Shown here piece after piece: positions 26,071 to 35,359 of a DNA stretch of 64,000 bases (its first letter is position 1; every line of letters starts with the position of its first letter). The notes beneath the pieces are model-generated. The model saw only the letters and a program-made list of their open reading frames with translations, was not told the DNA's origin and made no database searches. The stretch is taken from the NCBI GenBank assembly GCA_025504975.1, contig JANUWI010000001.1:310001-374000 (forward strand). The letters run 5' to 3'. The position numbers were made by a program, and so were the translations under genes. Source of the stretch: Plenodomus lindquistii (taxonomy: Eukaryota > Ascomycota > Dothideomycetes > Pleosporales > Leptosphaeriaceae).

Positions 26071-27723
26071 ATGTCTCAACGCAACAACGTAAAAAAGTCT
26101 TCAATTGAATCTCAAATACAGCTTGCATTGCAGGCTATCCAACAAGACGCGACACTTACTATTTCAAGGGCTGCTGCAGTCTACAAGGTTGCAGAAAGGA
26201 CCCTACGACGACGACGCGCCGGTACTGCCCCACGACGTGATTGCAAGCCTAATTCAATGAACCTGCTTAAGACTGAAGAGGAGGTGATTGTCAAGCATGT
26301 GCTTGACCTTGCTGCAAGAGGATTCCCGCCCCAGCTCGCTGCAGTCAAAGATATGGCAGATTCTTTGCTTGAAGCCCGGCACCGCAACCCTACTGGCAAG
26401 AACTGGGCTGCAAACTTCGTTAAGCGTCGCCCTGAGCTTAAAGTGAAGTTCAATCGCAAGTACGATTATAAGAGAGCCCTCTGCGAAGATCCAGTGGTTA
26501 TCGGTGACTGGTTCCGGCTTGTAGAGAATACCAAAGCCAAGTACGGCATCCAGGACGAAGACATCTACAACTTCGACGAGACAGGCTTCATGATGGGCGT
26601 CATATCAACTGGGGCAGTTGTCACAGGTGCCGACTATCAAGGGCGTCCAAAATCTGTGCAGCAGGGCAACCGGGAGTGGACTACGGTGATCCAAGGCATC
26701 AATGCGACGGGGTGGGCTATCCCACCCTTCATCATCTTTGCCGGCAAGCACCACCTCTCTGCCTGGTACAAGGAGCCCAGCCTGCCTCGGGACTGGGCTC
26801 TTGCAGTCTCTGAGAACGGCTGGACAGACAATGGGCTTGGTCTAGACTGGTTAAAGCACTTTGACAAGCACACAAAAGAGCGTACTGTTGGCACAGTACG
26901 TCTGCTCATAGTCGACGGTCATGAGAGCCACAACTCGCTTGAGTTCCACCAGTACTGCGAGGAACACAAGATTATGACCCTCTGCATGCCTCCTCATTCG
27001 TCGCACCTCCTGCAGCCGCTTGACGTTGGTTGTTTTGCGCCTCTGAAGAAGGCGTATGGCCGCCAAGCCGAGGATCTGATGCGCAACCGGATCAACCACA
27101 TCACCAAGATCGAGTTCTTGCCGTGCTTTATTGCTGCTTTCAATGCTGCCATTACTCAAAGCAATATCCAGGGAGGCTTTCGAGGCGCGGGCTTGGTTCC
27201 CTTTGACCCAGAGGCTGTGATATCTGGCCTTGACATCAAGCTGCGTACGCCGTCACCCCCCGCCGTCAACAATGAGCCCTGGCACTCCCAGACCCCAAGC
27301 AATACCCTGCAATTTGGGTCGCAATCGAAGCTCCTTGAAGAGAGGATTCGAAGGCATGTGGATAGCTCGCCAACTGCCATGGTTGATGCGCTTGAAAAGT
27401 TCAGCAAAGGCGCAGCGTTGATGGCGCATCAGATGGTGTTGATGCGCAATGAAGTCGTTGAGCTTCGAGCAGCAAATGAGGCCGCCACGCGACGTAAATC
27501 GCACAAGAGGAAGCGGGTACAGAAGGAGGGTACCCTTACGGTCGAGGAGGGCCTACGCTTGACGACTCTAAAGGAGTTTGCGGCGCGTGGTGATGGGAAG
27601 AAGGCGTCGAAGAGGGTGCGCGCTGAGGGAGGCGAACCCACGCAACGGCGCTGTGGACGCTGCGGTGAGGGTGGGCACAACGCGCGCACGTGTAAGCAAG
27701 AAGTAGAAAGTATTTCTGAATAG
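26071..27723 (+). CDS. pogo/Fot1-family DDE transposase (550 aa)
   Basis: It catalyses cut-and-paste transposition of the surrounding element. The N-terminal ~60 residues read as a helix-turn-helix of the Psq/CENP-B type (TISRAAAVYKVAERTLRRR). A second CENP-B-type DNA-binding segment follows (about residues 80-130, with PTGKNWAANFVKRRPEL). The DDE catalytic core comes next: D169 in NFDETGF, D282 in LLIVDGHESH and D318 in LLQPLDVGCF, with 35 residues between the last two, as in DD35D enzymes. A CCHC zinc knuckle closes the protein (CGRCGEGGHNARTC, spacing CX2CX4HX4C). I chose the ATG at 26071. The frame is open to a GTG at 26008 inside the terminal repeat, but that is not a eukaryotic start. 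There are no introns, frameshifts or stops. The stop lies 131 bp before the element end. It is highly likely to be functional. Confidence 0.95.
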   Translation: MSQRNNVKKSSIESQIQLALQAIQQDATLTISRAAAVYKVAERTLRRRRAGTAPRRDCKPNSMNLLKTEEEVIVKHVLDLAARGFPPQLAAVKDMADSLLEARHRNPTGKNWAANFVKRRPELKVKFNRKYDYKRALCEDPVVIGDWFRLVENTKAKYGIQDEDIYNFDETGFMMGVISTGAVVTGADYQGRPKSVQQGNREWTTVIQGINATGWAIPPFIIFAGKHHLSAWYKEPSLPRDWALAVSENGWTDNGLGLDWLKHFDKHTKERTVGTVRLLIVDGHESHNSLEFHQYCEEHKIMTLCMPPHSSHLLQPLDVGCFAPLKKAYGRQAEDLMRNRINHITKIEFLPCFIAAFNAAITQSNIQGGFRGAGLVPFDPEAVISGLDIKLRTPSPPAVNNEPWHSQTPSNTLQFGSQSKLLEERIRRHVDSSPTAMVDALEKFSKGAALMAHQMVLMRNEVVELRAANEAATRRKSHKRKRVQKEGTLTVEEGLRLTTLKEFAARGDGKKASKRVRAEGGEPTQRRCGRCGEGGHNARTCKQEVESISE

Positions 27724-27788
27724 ATTGGCTTACTACGATTTCTACGTACTGTTGTTGTTGGTTGTGCAGTACTGTTGTAAGAGTACGT

Positions 27789-27852
27789 TTTGGTGTGGTC
27801 TTGGCAGAGCCCGGCCACTCGCTTGTGCCGGCCACTCGCTTGTGGAGTACGT
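27789..27852 (-). repeat. Right 64-bp terminal inverted repeat
   Basis: A perfect reverse complement of 25991-26054, including both 17-bp units; followed by the TA target duplication. Confidence 0.95.
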
Positions 27853-28125
27853 TAATAGGCTTTAAAAGACTCTAGAGTTATTAAGCGTTCTTAGAGTTAG
27901 CTAGCGCTAGCGCTGCGTAAAGCTCGCTAGAGCTGCTAATTTATAAGATAACAGTGTTTTGGGTTCGTGAGACGTCAAGCCGTAAATAGCTGCTTTGACT
28001 GATGGTTCGTGCACATCGTTAGGTCCGTACGTCTGCATCATGGCTTCGAGATGGAAGTCACCGATAGATATTCGAGGGAGGGTAACACAGTAAAGCATTC
28101 TTATTTGCCACATGAATAAGGGCGC
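27853..28125. other. Boundary between RIPped block and gene space
   Basis: RIP-like sequence continues from the right side of the transposon for about 100 bp (to about 27,950). The composition then changes abruptly to balanced DNA with normal CpA and TpG content. No gene is seen in this interval. Confidence 0.75.
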
Positions 28126-28683
28126 CTAGCAGGACCCGGCGTCTTCGCCAGCATTCACCTCGCTACCGTGTGTCCTAATCTTCTCGCCCCATACAATGTA
28201 CTGTGCGCATTTGTGTACCGAAATTGTTTTCGAAGCTGATGCATAGATGATCGTACCATCTGCTGTCGTTGGAGGTATGCTGTCTCCGTCGTCTTGAAGC
28301 TCACTTCCGTGTAACGTATCCGCTTGCACCTCTCGCATAGACTCCAGCTCTTCGTCCTGAATGAAAGCACATATTTTTCTCTTCGGTCTGATGCCTCTGG
28401 GTGGTACTTGGACCTTGCAGCCCTTGTTTTCACGCAGCATTGATGGGTCTTTAGGCTTGGTGCAGGTTTGGAACTGTGTGTCTCGTGCATTTTGTACGCA
28501 AGCCTTTCGCGATACAGGTGTTCGTGGCCCGGGAGATAGACCCAATGTCCCAATTTGGGAGCCTGGTGAAGCGATACAAGCCGATGTTGGCGGTAAGAAT
28601 TGAAAAGAGAGAACATTTGAGTCCTGCGTTGAGATGAGGTGTTTGCTGGGACAATTGATCTGAAGCACATTTGGTCTGACCAT
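28126..28683 (-). CDS. Possible hypothetical protein (185 aa), doubtful
   Basis: This is an open minus-strand frame starting at a true ATG, with an in-frame stop a short way upstream. The product has no signal peptide or membrane segment. The second half (ICAFIQDEELESMREVQADT and onward) has a plausible protein-like composition, with acidic and polar residues, and the first half is rich in Cys, Pro and Ser. I do not recognise any family. It overlaps another long open frame on the same strand, which weakens the case, and there may be missing introns. It lies about 200-300 bp inside gene space next to the transposon block, a common place for fast-evolving or decayed genes. Treat it as a candidate only. 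Confidence 0.27.
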   Translation of the reverse strand: MVRPNVLQINCPSKHLISTQDSNVLSFQFLPPTSACIASPGSQIGTLGLSPGPRTPVSRKACVQNARDTQFQTCTKPKDPSMLRENKGCKVQVPPRGIRPKRKICAFIQDEELESMREVQADTLHGSELQDDGDSIPPTTADGTIIYASASKTISVHKCAQYIVWGEKIRTHGSEVNAGEDAGSC

Positions 28684-29568
28684 GCTTGTTTCGTTGGCAG
28701 CAGATGATTGTTCGTGAAGTAAGAATTGGGGTGGCTTGGGTTACGTCGTTGTATACTATTCTTATGTGCAGACTTTAGAATCCTGTTGCCAGAACTGGGC
28801 TAGAGTGTACATTTGGACGACTGAAAGCACAATTCGACCTTATGCTGTGCATCGCTCAATTGATCCATTCCGTGGTGTTTATCGATCTTGCTCACAGCCG
28901 GTATGGCTGAAAAGCGATGGTGTGGCGCAATATATTACCCGCTCTCAATGTGCAATAGAAGAACGGTCATGCCTTATAGCTGGGAAGGAGATACAGAGAG
29001 TTACGTGGTACATTTTCCACATGAAAGAGCACTTTTGTCGTGGGACAGTGATATAGTGATGTACTGGAAAATATTCTCGAGCAAACGTACTCGATCACAC
29101 ATGACGGCGGGAGCGATTTCAGGTCTTATGCTCGAGGTTTGTGATCGTAGTTGTGGTTGTTGGCTAGTCGGTCGGCCGGTCGGAGAGAGCACGTCATCGG
29201 GCCAAGACGTTTAACAATGCTAGCGGTCCCTGGAGTGAATCAACACCAAAAAAGATTACTACCCGCAATGTGGAGAAGACGTTCCATTACAGGCCGCATA
29301 GGCACGAATTCTTTTTCTTCACACAGTTCTGGAGTCTACCGGCATGTCGACGGCTACAGTAGACGTATCTGCCACCCATGGCGCACCAAAATACAGTAAG
29401 TCTTGCTAGGCTTTTTTTGCGACAAGTGGCGCGGGCGGGTACTTGTGATCGCCAATTGCGTCGTGTACTTCGTGGTACATGCAAACAAGACGAACACAGC
29501 CTGCCGACGGATGGGCAAAATCCCCGTCGATCATCATCCAGCAAGCAGCAAACAAAGGAATCAACAGA
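28684..29568. promoter_or_regulatory. Upstream region of MET2
   Basis: About 0.9 kb with only short open frames in conflicting phases. It probably contains the MET2 promoter and 5' leader. No clear TATA element or sulfur-regulator site could be named with confidence. An in-frame ATG at 29479 could extend MET2 by 30 residues. Confidence 0.5.
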
Positions 29569-31149
29569 ATGGCGACTAACGGCCGCATAGAGACGGTTGC
29601 ATCGCAGCCGGAGAACCCATACGCCAAACTGATTCCCGATCAGACGTTCGCCATCATTCCCCACGTCACACTTGAATCCGGTGTCGAATTACACAATGTC
29701 ACCGTGGCCTACAAGACATACGGAACCTTGGCGCCCACTGGGGACAATGCCATGGTTATCTGCCACGCGTTGACAGGGAGCGCTGATGTTGGCGACTGGT
29801 GGGGACCGTTGCTGGGAGGCTCTGGCAAGGCTTTCGATATCTCACGCTTCTTCGTGGTTTGCATGAACAGCCTTGGCAGTCCATACGGAAGCGCAAGTCC
29901 AGTCACATCAAAGGATGGTGATGTCTCACTAGGGCCATACGGACCTGAGTTCCCATTGACGACTGTGCGCGATGACGTGAAGTAGGTGCATCTGCAGTAG
30001 ATCGTTGATATGCATCAAACTGACTCGCGCAGCATCTTTAAGCTGATTCTCGACGATCTGGGTGTAAAACAGATTGCGGCGGTCATTGGAGGCTCCATGG
30101 GCGGCATGCTTGTCCTTGAGTTCGCCTATTTTGGCAAGGACTATGTCAAAACGATCATCCCCATCGCCACATCGGCTCGCTACAGCGCATGGGGTATCAG
30201 CTGGGGTGAAGCTCAACGACAGAGCATCTACAGTGATCCCAAGTACGACGATGGCTACTACACCTACGAGGATCCGCCATCGACTGGCCTTGGAGCCGCA
30301 CGCATGTCTGCGCTCTTGACATATCGAAGTCGCGACTCATTCGAGTCTCGTTTTGGGCGCAATACCCCTGACCTCTCGAAAAAGCAAAGCATCAATACCG
30401 TGCCGCGGCCTGCGACGCCGTCGAATCCTTCTCACGAACATTTCGCGATACACAATGACGGTCATCGGAATGCCGGATCACCGCGGTTAATGTCGAGGAC
30501 CAACAGCACTGCAACACTCCCAACGTCCGCAGCAACGCAGACCGATCTGGAGTTTCATGACGCTTCGGCGCCTGCAACCCCGCCGCTGCAACGCGTCAGC
30601 TCTTCGAACGGGGTGAATCAAAATTCTCGCTTTGCAAGGCCTAACGCGCCGCACTACTTTTCTGCGCAATCATACTTGCGTTACCAGGGCGAGAAGTTCA
30701 TCAAACGCTTCGATGCCAATTGCTATATTGCGATCACTCGAAAGCTGGACACGCATGACGTTTCACGCCATCGCTACCCTGAAGGCGAATCTCCCGATAC
30801 ACTGGATCCAGTATCAGCTCTACACCACGCGTTGTCTCTGATCGAGCAGCCTACTCTAGTTTTGGGCATCCAGTCAGATGGCTTGTTCACTTTTGCAGAA
30901 CAACAGGAACTTGCTGCACATATACCCAATGCTTCACTCAAGACTATCGACTCACCTGATGGTCACGATGCTTTCCTGCTTGAATTCGAGCAAGTCAACA
31001 AGCATTTGACGGGATTCTTGAAGAATGTTCTACCCGAAATCATGAACAGCACCCCTAACACTGAAGCTCTCACTGCAGATTCTGGTTTGACTGCTACAAA
31101 AACCAGTACCTTTGGAGAGGCAGAGGTCGACGACATCACTGCATGGTAA
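29569..31149 (+). CDS. MET2: Homoserine O-acetyltransferase, methionine biosynthesis
   Basis: It transfers acetyl from acetyl-CoA to L-homoserine, the committed step towards methionine in fungi. Exons are 29569-29981 and 30033-31149. The 51-bp intron (29982-30032) has donor GTAGGT, branch CTGAC and acceptor CGCAG. The product is 509 aa, against about 486 in yeast. The alpha/beta-hydrolase fold shows the nucleophile S159 in GGSMGGM, the acid D420 in QSDGLF and H449 in PDGHDAFLLE, the classical triad of this family. ENPYAKLIPDQTF and FPLTTVRDDV are family blocks. A Ser/Pro/Thr-rich insert of about 80 residues (roughly 265-345) interrupts the core, as in many fungal homologues. I chose the ATG at 29569 because conserved sequence begins just after it and position -3 is A; an upstream in-frame ATG at 29479 is possible. 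Confidence 0.95.
29982..30032 (+). other. MET2 intron (51 bp)
   Basis: Splicing at GTAGGT/CGCAG joins RDDV to IFKLILDDLG through an AAC codon and restores the family consensus. Without splicing, the first frame ends within two codons. Confidence 0.92.
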
Positions 31150-31410
31150 AATAGAGAAATTCTAATCGGATCAGCGGGGCATTTTGAGATTTGGGATACG
31201 ATTACATGGGACGGCGTACAGTTCTCGGCATATGCTTGAAAGAAAGCTGTACAGTTATTCAATGGTCTGGCCGGCAAGAGCTTGAGGTTCAACCCCTCGT
31301 CAACAGTACGGAAGACGGCGGAACTTGAAGTATGCAGGACCCACCTTAGTCTGGCTATAAGTAAACGGTAATTGATCTACTACTTGCCTCAACGAAGAGG
31401 TAGCGAAGTA

Positions 31411-31726
31411 CTGTGGTATCCAGCAGAAGTACTCCATGTGGGTCTTCTGTACAGAGGTTTAGACACATACATGTTGTCATCTCTAAAGCTATATAGCAGC
31501 TTAAAATACAAGCTTATTACAGGCTTCACAATACGCCTCTAGAGCGAGGGGTAAGGTTTAATTTATATCTATAGTAGGAGAGAAAAAGAGAATAAAAGAG
31601 AAAGTTCTTAAAAGATACTACATTACCTATATCTAGTATAGCTCTGGATAACATACGTATAGATACAGAAAAATATCCGAGGTGGCGTAAGTGCCCCACA
31701 TGGAGTACTTCTGCTAGATACCACAG
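31411..31726. mobile_element. MITE-like element with 32-bp terminal inverted repeats
   Basis: The arms 31411-31442 and 31695-31726 are inverted repeats with one mismatch in 32 bp, beginning CTGTGGTATC. TA at 31409-31410 and 31727-31728 flanks them as a target duplication. The 316-bp element has no coding capacity and an AT-rich centre. TA flanks and size suit a non-autonomous Tc1/mariner-type MITE. The outer sequence does not match the pogo-type TIRs in this window, so it depends on a different transposase. It lies in the MET2-alcohol dehydrogenase intergenic region, about 260 bp past the MET2 stop. Confidence 0.85.
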
Positions 31727-31731
31727 TACAA

Positions 31732-32694
31732 AACGTTAGTGGCATTCAGCGTGAAATTGCGCGTTTACGTCGGCTGTTGATGCATGCGCGTTATGCAACA
31801 GAAGAATTTACAACAAAGACTAACAAGATCTGCCTTTACATTGCTACATGGATGGGACTGGAGACTTGACGATTCACAAACCAGATAGACCATCTTCGTC
31901 CGCATTACCACGATCTGGGCCCATACCTTGATCATACGACGTGTACGGCTGCGGTGTACCCCGCGTTATGCAGCTGCCCTATACCCCGCATGCTCTGCAT
32001 GTAAACCTTTGACCAGCGATACCGCGGAGTTTCGATAGCCACTCCGATTTGTCCACGGTGCCCCTCTATGCGAGTCGTTGTACTGTAGCACGTCTTCCAG
32101 CACGTCGATGGACCCGGACGTAGCACTCCTGTTTGTCTACGTTGAATTCCGCCCTACAACATCGACTCGCGCTTGAAGAAAATGATTGTGTACATTTTCT
32201 ATTCGTACTCCCAAATACGCTAAGCGGGGTGGTTTTCATCTCTGGTATTTGATTGCTTCTTGTTGCGTTGAACTAGATTATCGCTACATCCTGGTACTTC
32301 GACGCACCGAGAGCTTGTCATCGAACTTGGCAATTGCTTCGGGTCTGAACATGAGGTCGCCTTCCGTGCCCACTCTTGTTAGAAGAGACTCGTTAAATGA
32401 GGTTACAGATCAAAAAGGGGCTTGGGAGGACTTGGCGAAGTCTCTCCCCACGTTTGAGCAAGCATCTGCGGTACTTGGCCAGCAAGAAGCGCCCATTTTT
32501 TGTCCGCCGCCACAATATAGAGGCTGCCGCGACTTGGATTCGCATCGCTGGCAGCTCCCTCGGTACTGTTAGACCGGAGTCCTCAGAGACTCCGACTCCT
32601 AATCGATAACTTTACTACAGGTACCCCGCACGTGTAGTGTAGTGTGAGTTCCACTTTTGACAGTTCACGTACAAGTGAGGTCACTCATTCGTGG
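31732..32694. other. Intergenic region between MITE and alcohol dehydrogenase
   Basis: About 1 kb. A plus-strand open frame spans 32186-32572; the part after the ATG at 32351 looks mildly protein-like but matches nothing I recognise and continues into neither flank. I see no supported gene. The right end carries the dehydrogenase promoter. Confidence 0.45.
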
Positions 32695-32701
32695 TATAAA
32701 A
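32695..32701 (+). promoter_or_regulatory. TATA box of alcohol dehydrogenase gene
   Basis: TATAAAA lies 115 bp upstream of the ATG at 32810, a spacing similar to two other genes in this window that have TATA elements 106 and 119 bp before their ATGs. Confidence 0.7.
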
Positions 32702-32809
32702 GTCAGGGTTGTATCCAGTTCTTGCCTGCCTGCTCCAGTCAAAACTTCGTTACAACTACTCAACCACTTGCCCGAACCCCTCGTGTCCGTTTATTGTTCT
32801 CCGGCAGCC

Positions 32810-33945
32810 ATGGACCTCCCAAAAACACAAAGAGCAGCAGTTAAGCAAGGCTCAGGAAATACTGCCACTGTCGTTATCAAAGAGATCCCGGTCCCAGCGC
32901 CAGGGCCCGACCAAATCCTCGTGAAAATCAACTACTCCGGCCTCTGCGCCTCCGACAAATCTGTCCTCTATGATGAATGGTCTAATGTTGGAATGCAACC
33001 TGGTTCTCAATATATTGCTGGTCACGAAGGTGCGGGCGTAGTTGTTGCCGTTGGCTCAAACGTGCAAGACCTCTGGCAGATTGGTAATCGCGCAGGCATC
33101 AAAGTGATTACCAGTGTTTGCAGGAGATGCGAGTTCTGCACAAACGGAGTAGATGAGCGCCATTGCCCTAACTCGTTGCAATCAGGAGTCAATACACCAG
33201 GGACGTTCCAGGAGTACGTGGCCACGGATGCGCACTATGCCACGAGGTTGCCTGATGGCGTCAAAGACGAAGAAGCAGGGCCCATCATGTGTGGCGGTCT
33301 TACGGCATATGTTGCGTGCAAGAGGAGCGCGGTCAGGCCCGGCCAATGGATTGTGATTTATGGTGCTGGAGGGGGTATGTCGCTGATTCCACTAGCCTCA
33401 CACACGAGATATATCCGATTTACTAAGCACATCCAGGTCTCGGACACTTCGCCATACAATACGCTTGCGCCATGGGCATGCGTGTCATTGCCATTGATGG
33501 CGGCGCCACTAAGCGCGACCTCTGTTTGCAGCTCGGCGCCGAGAAATTCATAGACTTCACATCCGCCACCGACATACCTTCTGAGATTCTCAAGATCACA
33601 ACCTACGGCGCTCACGGCGTCATCGTTTGCGCGGCCTCGAAGGCAAGCTACGAGCAAGCGCCCTACTTGCTTCGGCCAGGTGGCACTGTGGTATGTGTGG
33701 GTATACCAAAAGACCCGACTGTGATTGCCGGCGCGTTGCCGACTGTAATGATCTTGAAGAGACTCAATGTTGTAGGGACCGTGGTGGGGACGCTGAAGGA
33801 CGCTGAAGAAGCTTTGGATTTCACAGCGAGGGGGCTTGTAAAGCCGATTCTGACGCATGGGAGGTTGGAGGACATCAACAAGTTCTGTGCGGACATGAAT
33901 GCGGGCAATTTGGCTGGAAGAGCGGTCATGAAGATTGCTGCGTAG
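32810..33945 (+). CDS. Zinc-dependent alcohol dehydrogenase (MDR family)
   Basis: It is a cytosolic NAD(P)-linked oxidoreductase that interconverts alcohols and aldehydes. Exons are 32810-33374 and 33437-33945. The 62-bp intron (33375-33436) has donor GTATGT, a perfect TACTAAG branch point at 33421 and acceptor CCAG. The product is 357 aa, the usual length. Catalytic zinc ligands are visible in GLCASD and AGHEGAG; the structural zinc cysteines are in CRRCEFC and the following HC. The Rossmann motif GAGGGLGHFAIQYA is formed exactly across the splice junction, which confirms the intron. The ATG at 32810 is preceded by a TATA box at a suitable distance; upstream in-frame sequence lacks protein character. 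It resembles the fungal ADH1-type family. The physiological substrate cannot be deduced. No pathway partners lie next to it. Confidence 0.92.
33375..33436 (+). other. Alcohol dehydrogenase intron (62 bp)
   Basis: Donor GTATGT, canonical fungal/yeast branch TACTAAG, acceptor CCAG. Splicing restores the glycine-rich NAD-binding loop. Confidence 0.93.
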
Positions 33946-35359
33946 GAGAATACTTATGTGAATGGACTTGGGCAGCTTCAGGCGTTAGCACGTCAAGCTG
34001 ATTTCTTATGAACCTGTAGGTGTCTGCCTCATTTATATCGTAGCTTTCGGGTGGATCTACAGGACGGCATGGCTATGGTAGATGCCAGCTCAATGTGCTG
34101 GTTCAATCAATTCGGTAGGTAGATAACTGAAGAAAACCAAAGAGACCTAACATGACACCTATCTACAGCTACGACGGACTGATCAAGGCCTGCACGAATG
34201 CCATAACCCGCGCCGTTTCATGACAGCCGCTGCCAGGCACATCAGCGTGCATTACAGCCTTCCCCAAAAACCCATCCGCATCCCGCGACTTTCGACCCAA
34301 ACCACCGACAGTACAAACGCACTCACCCACACCCCAACCCCGATCCCAGCCATATAGCCCCCCTCCGACCCCATCCACCCATCAAACAACGGCGCCCAGC
34401 AGTTGGCGGAGAGGTTAAGAGCTATTTATCTGTTACGATATCTGTAGGAGTGAAAGAACTTCCAGACCCTCCTTCTCCTAGGCCCAAAGTTCGATTCCCA
34501 CCGAAAACCTATCTCCCGGTTGCTTCTTGTCAAAAAAAGAGCGACTGGTACTGGTATCGCCAGGTTTAGGTCACTACCTGTGGGTGGTGCTTTTTTGCTT
34601 GCGGGGTTGGGGGTGAGGGGTGAAGGTGGGTTAGGAGGAAGAGGGGGTACGTATAGGTGATTATGTGGGTGTTTGTGTAGTAAATTGCCCACAGGCTTTA
34701 TCTATGCTTGTAAGTAGTGGCATTAGATCTTATGCGCATATAAGTTGTAAGCACAGCAGAAATAGGCAGGGGTGCAACGGCCGCCTTACCTATAAGAGGA
34801 GTACGCATTGTTGCTAAGCCCCTTAGGGCCCTACTCTAACTAGTTTGGTCAGCTAGCAACTTGCGTCGTTGACGAAGAACGATTAGCTAGAAGAGTGATT
34901 TGGAGGAATTGTTTGTGGTTTTTGCTGCGGATTATGGGATAGGAAGAGATGTAAGCGGGCGCTGCCTTGTTGTGGGGTTTATTTTTATTCGTTTCTCTCT
35001 TTCAATCCCTCTAGAATTCAAGCAGGCGGATTGCAACGTCTAGCCCTAGCGCCAATTGCAGTTGCACACAGCCTTTGCGTGAGGTCTCGTCAACACGTCC
35101 TAGCATGTGTGATTTCTTATACAGTTTCCATTGAGATGGTGCTGACAAAATATGCAATGAAAGTTAAGGCACTGTCGCCTTACCATCGAACGCCCTAGCC
35201 ATTCACGACGCCAATGCAGTTGTGGTAGACCATCAATGGGCCATGGAAGAACGGAATCGAATGCAGAGGGTTCAGAATGCGGCCAGGGAACTCGGGTTCG
35301 ACCTGCCTGCACAGTATTCCACGAACTGAAGATGTCAATAAATACCCACACGTGGATTG
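33946..35359. other. 1.4-kb intergenic region without a supported gene
   Basis: The reverse strand at 34,230-34,420 can be read as a short hydrophobic stretch (GIGVGVWVSAFVLSVVWVES) ended by a stop, possibly a decayed membrane-protein fragment. Elsewhere only short conflicting frames are seen. The segment is between the tail-to-tail ends of the dehydrogenase and the hydrolase, so it should hold two terminators. No clear RNA gene was found. Confidence 0.45.

Larger units (their letters stand above)
25991..27852 (+). mobile_element. Intact pogo/Fot1-type DNA transposon
   Basis: This 1,862-bp element is bounded by perfect 64-bp terminal inverted repeats (25991-26054 and 27789-27852) and flanked by TA at 25989-25990 and 27853-27854, the target preference of the Tc1/mariner superfamily. 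Each terminus starts ACGTACTC and then carries two identical 17-bp units (25999-26015 and 26016-26032 on the left). The single gene inside is uninterrupted. The base composition is that of the gene-rich half, with CpA and TpG intact, although the element sits in fully RIPped DNA. It therefore arrived, or was last copied, after the surrounding sequence was mutated. Structurally it looks autonomous and possibly still mobile. Confidence 0.95.

Noticed and set aside
28155..28670. 171-codon minus-strand ORF overlapping the 185-codon candidate
   Set aside because: Same strand in a different frame; more basic and less protein-like, so the other frame was kept as the weak candidate.
32186..32572. 128-codon plus-strand ORF upstream of the alcohol dehydrogenase
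   Set aside because: Only its second half looks protein-like, no family or splice continuation was found, and it overlaps another equally long frame.
34404..34498. tRNA-like A box (TGGCGGAGAGG) and B box (GTTCGATTCC) spaced as in an intron-containing tRNA-Ser or tRNA-Leu
   Set aside because: The T stem does not pair on either side of the TTCGATT loop, and the flanking bases cannot form an acceptor stem. Probably chance or a decayed gene.
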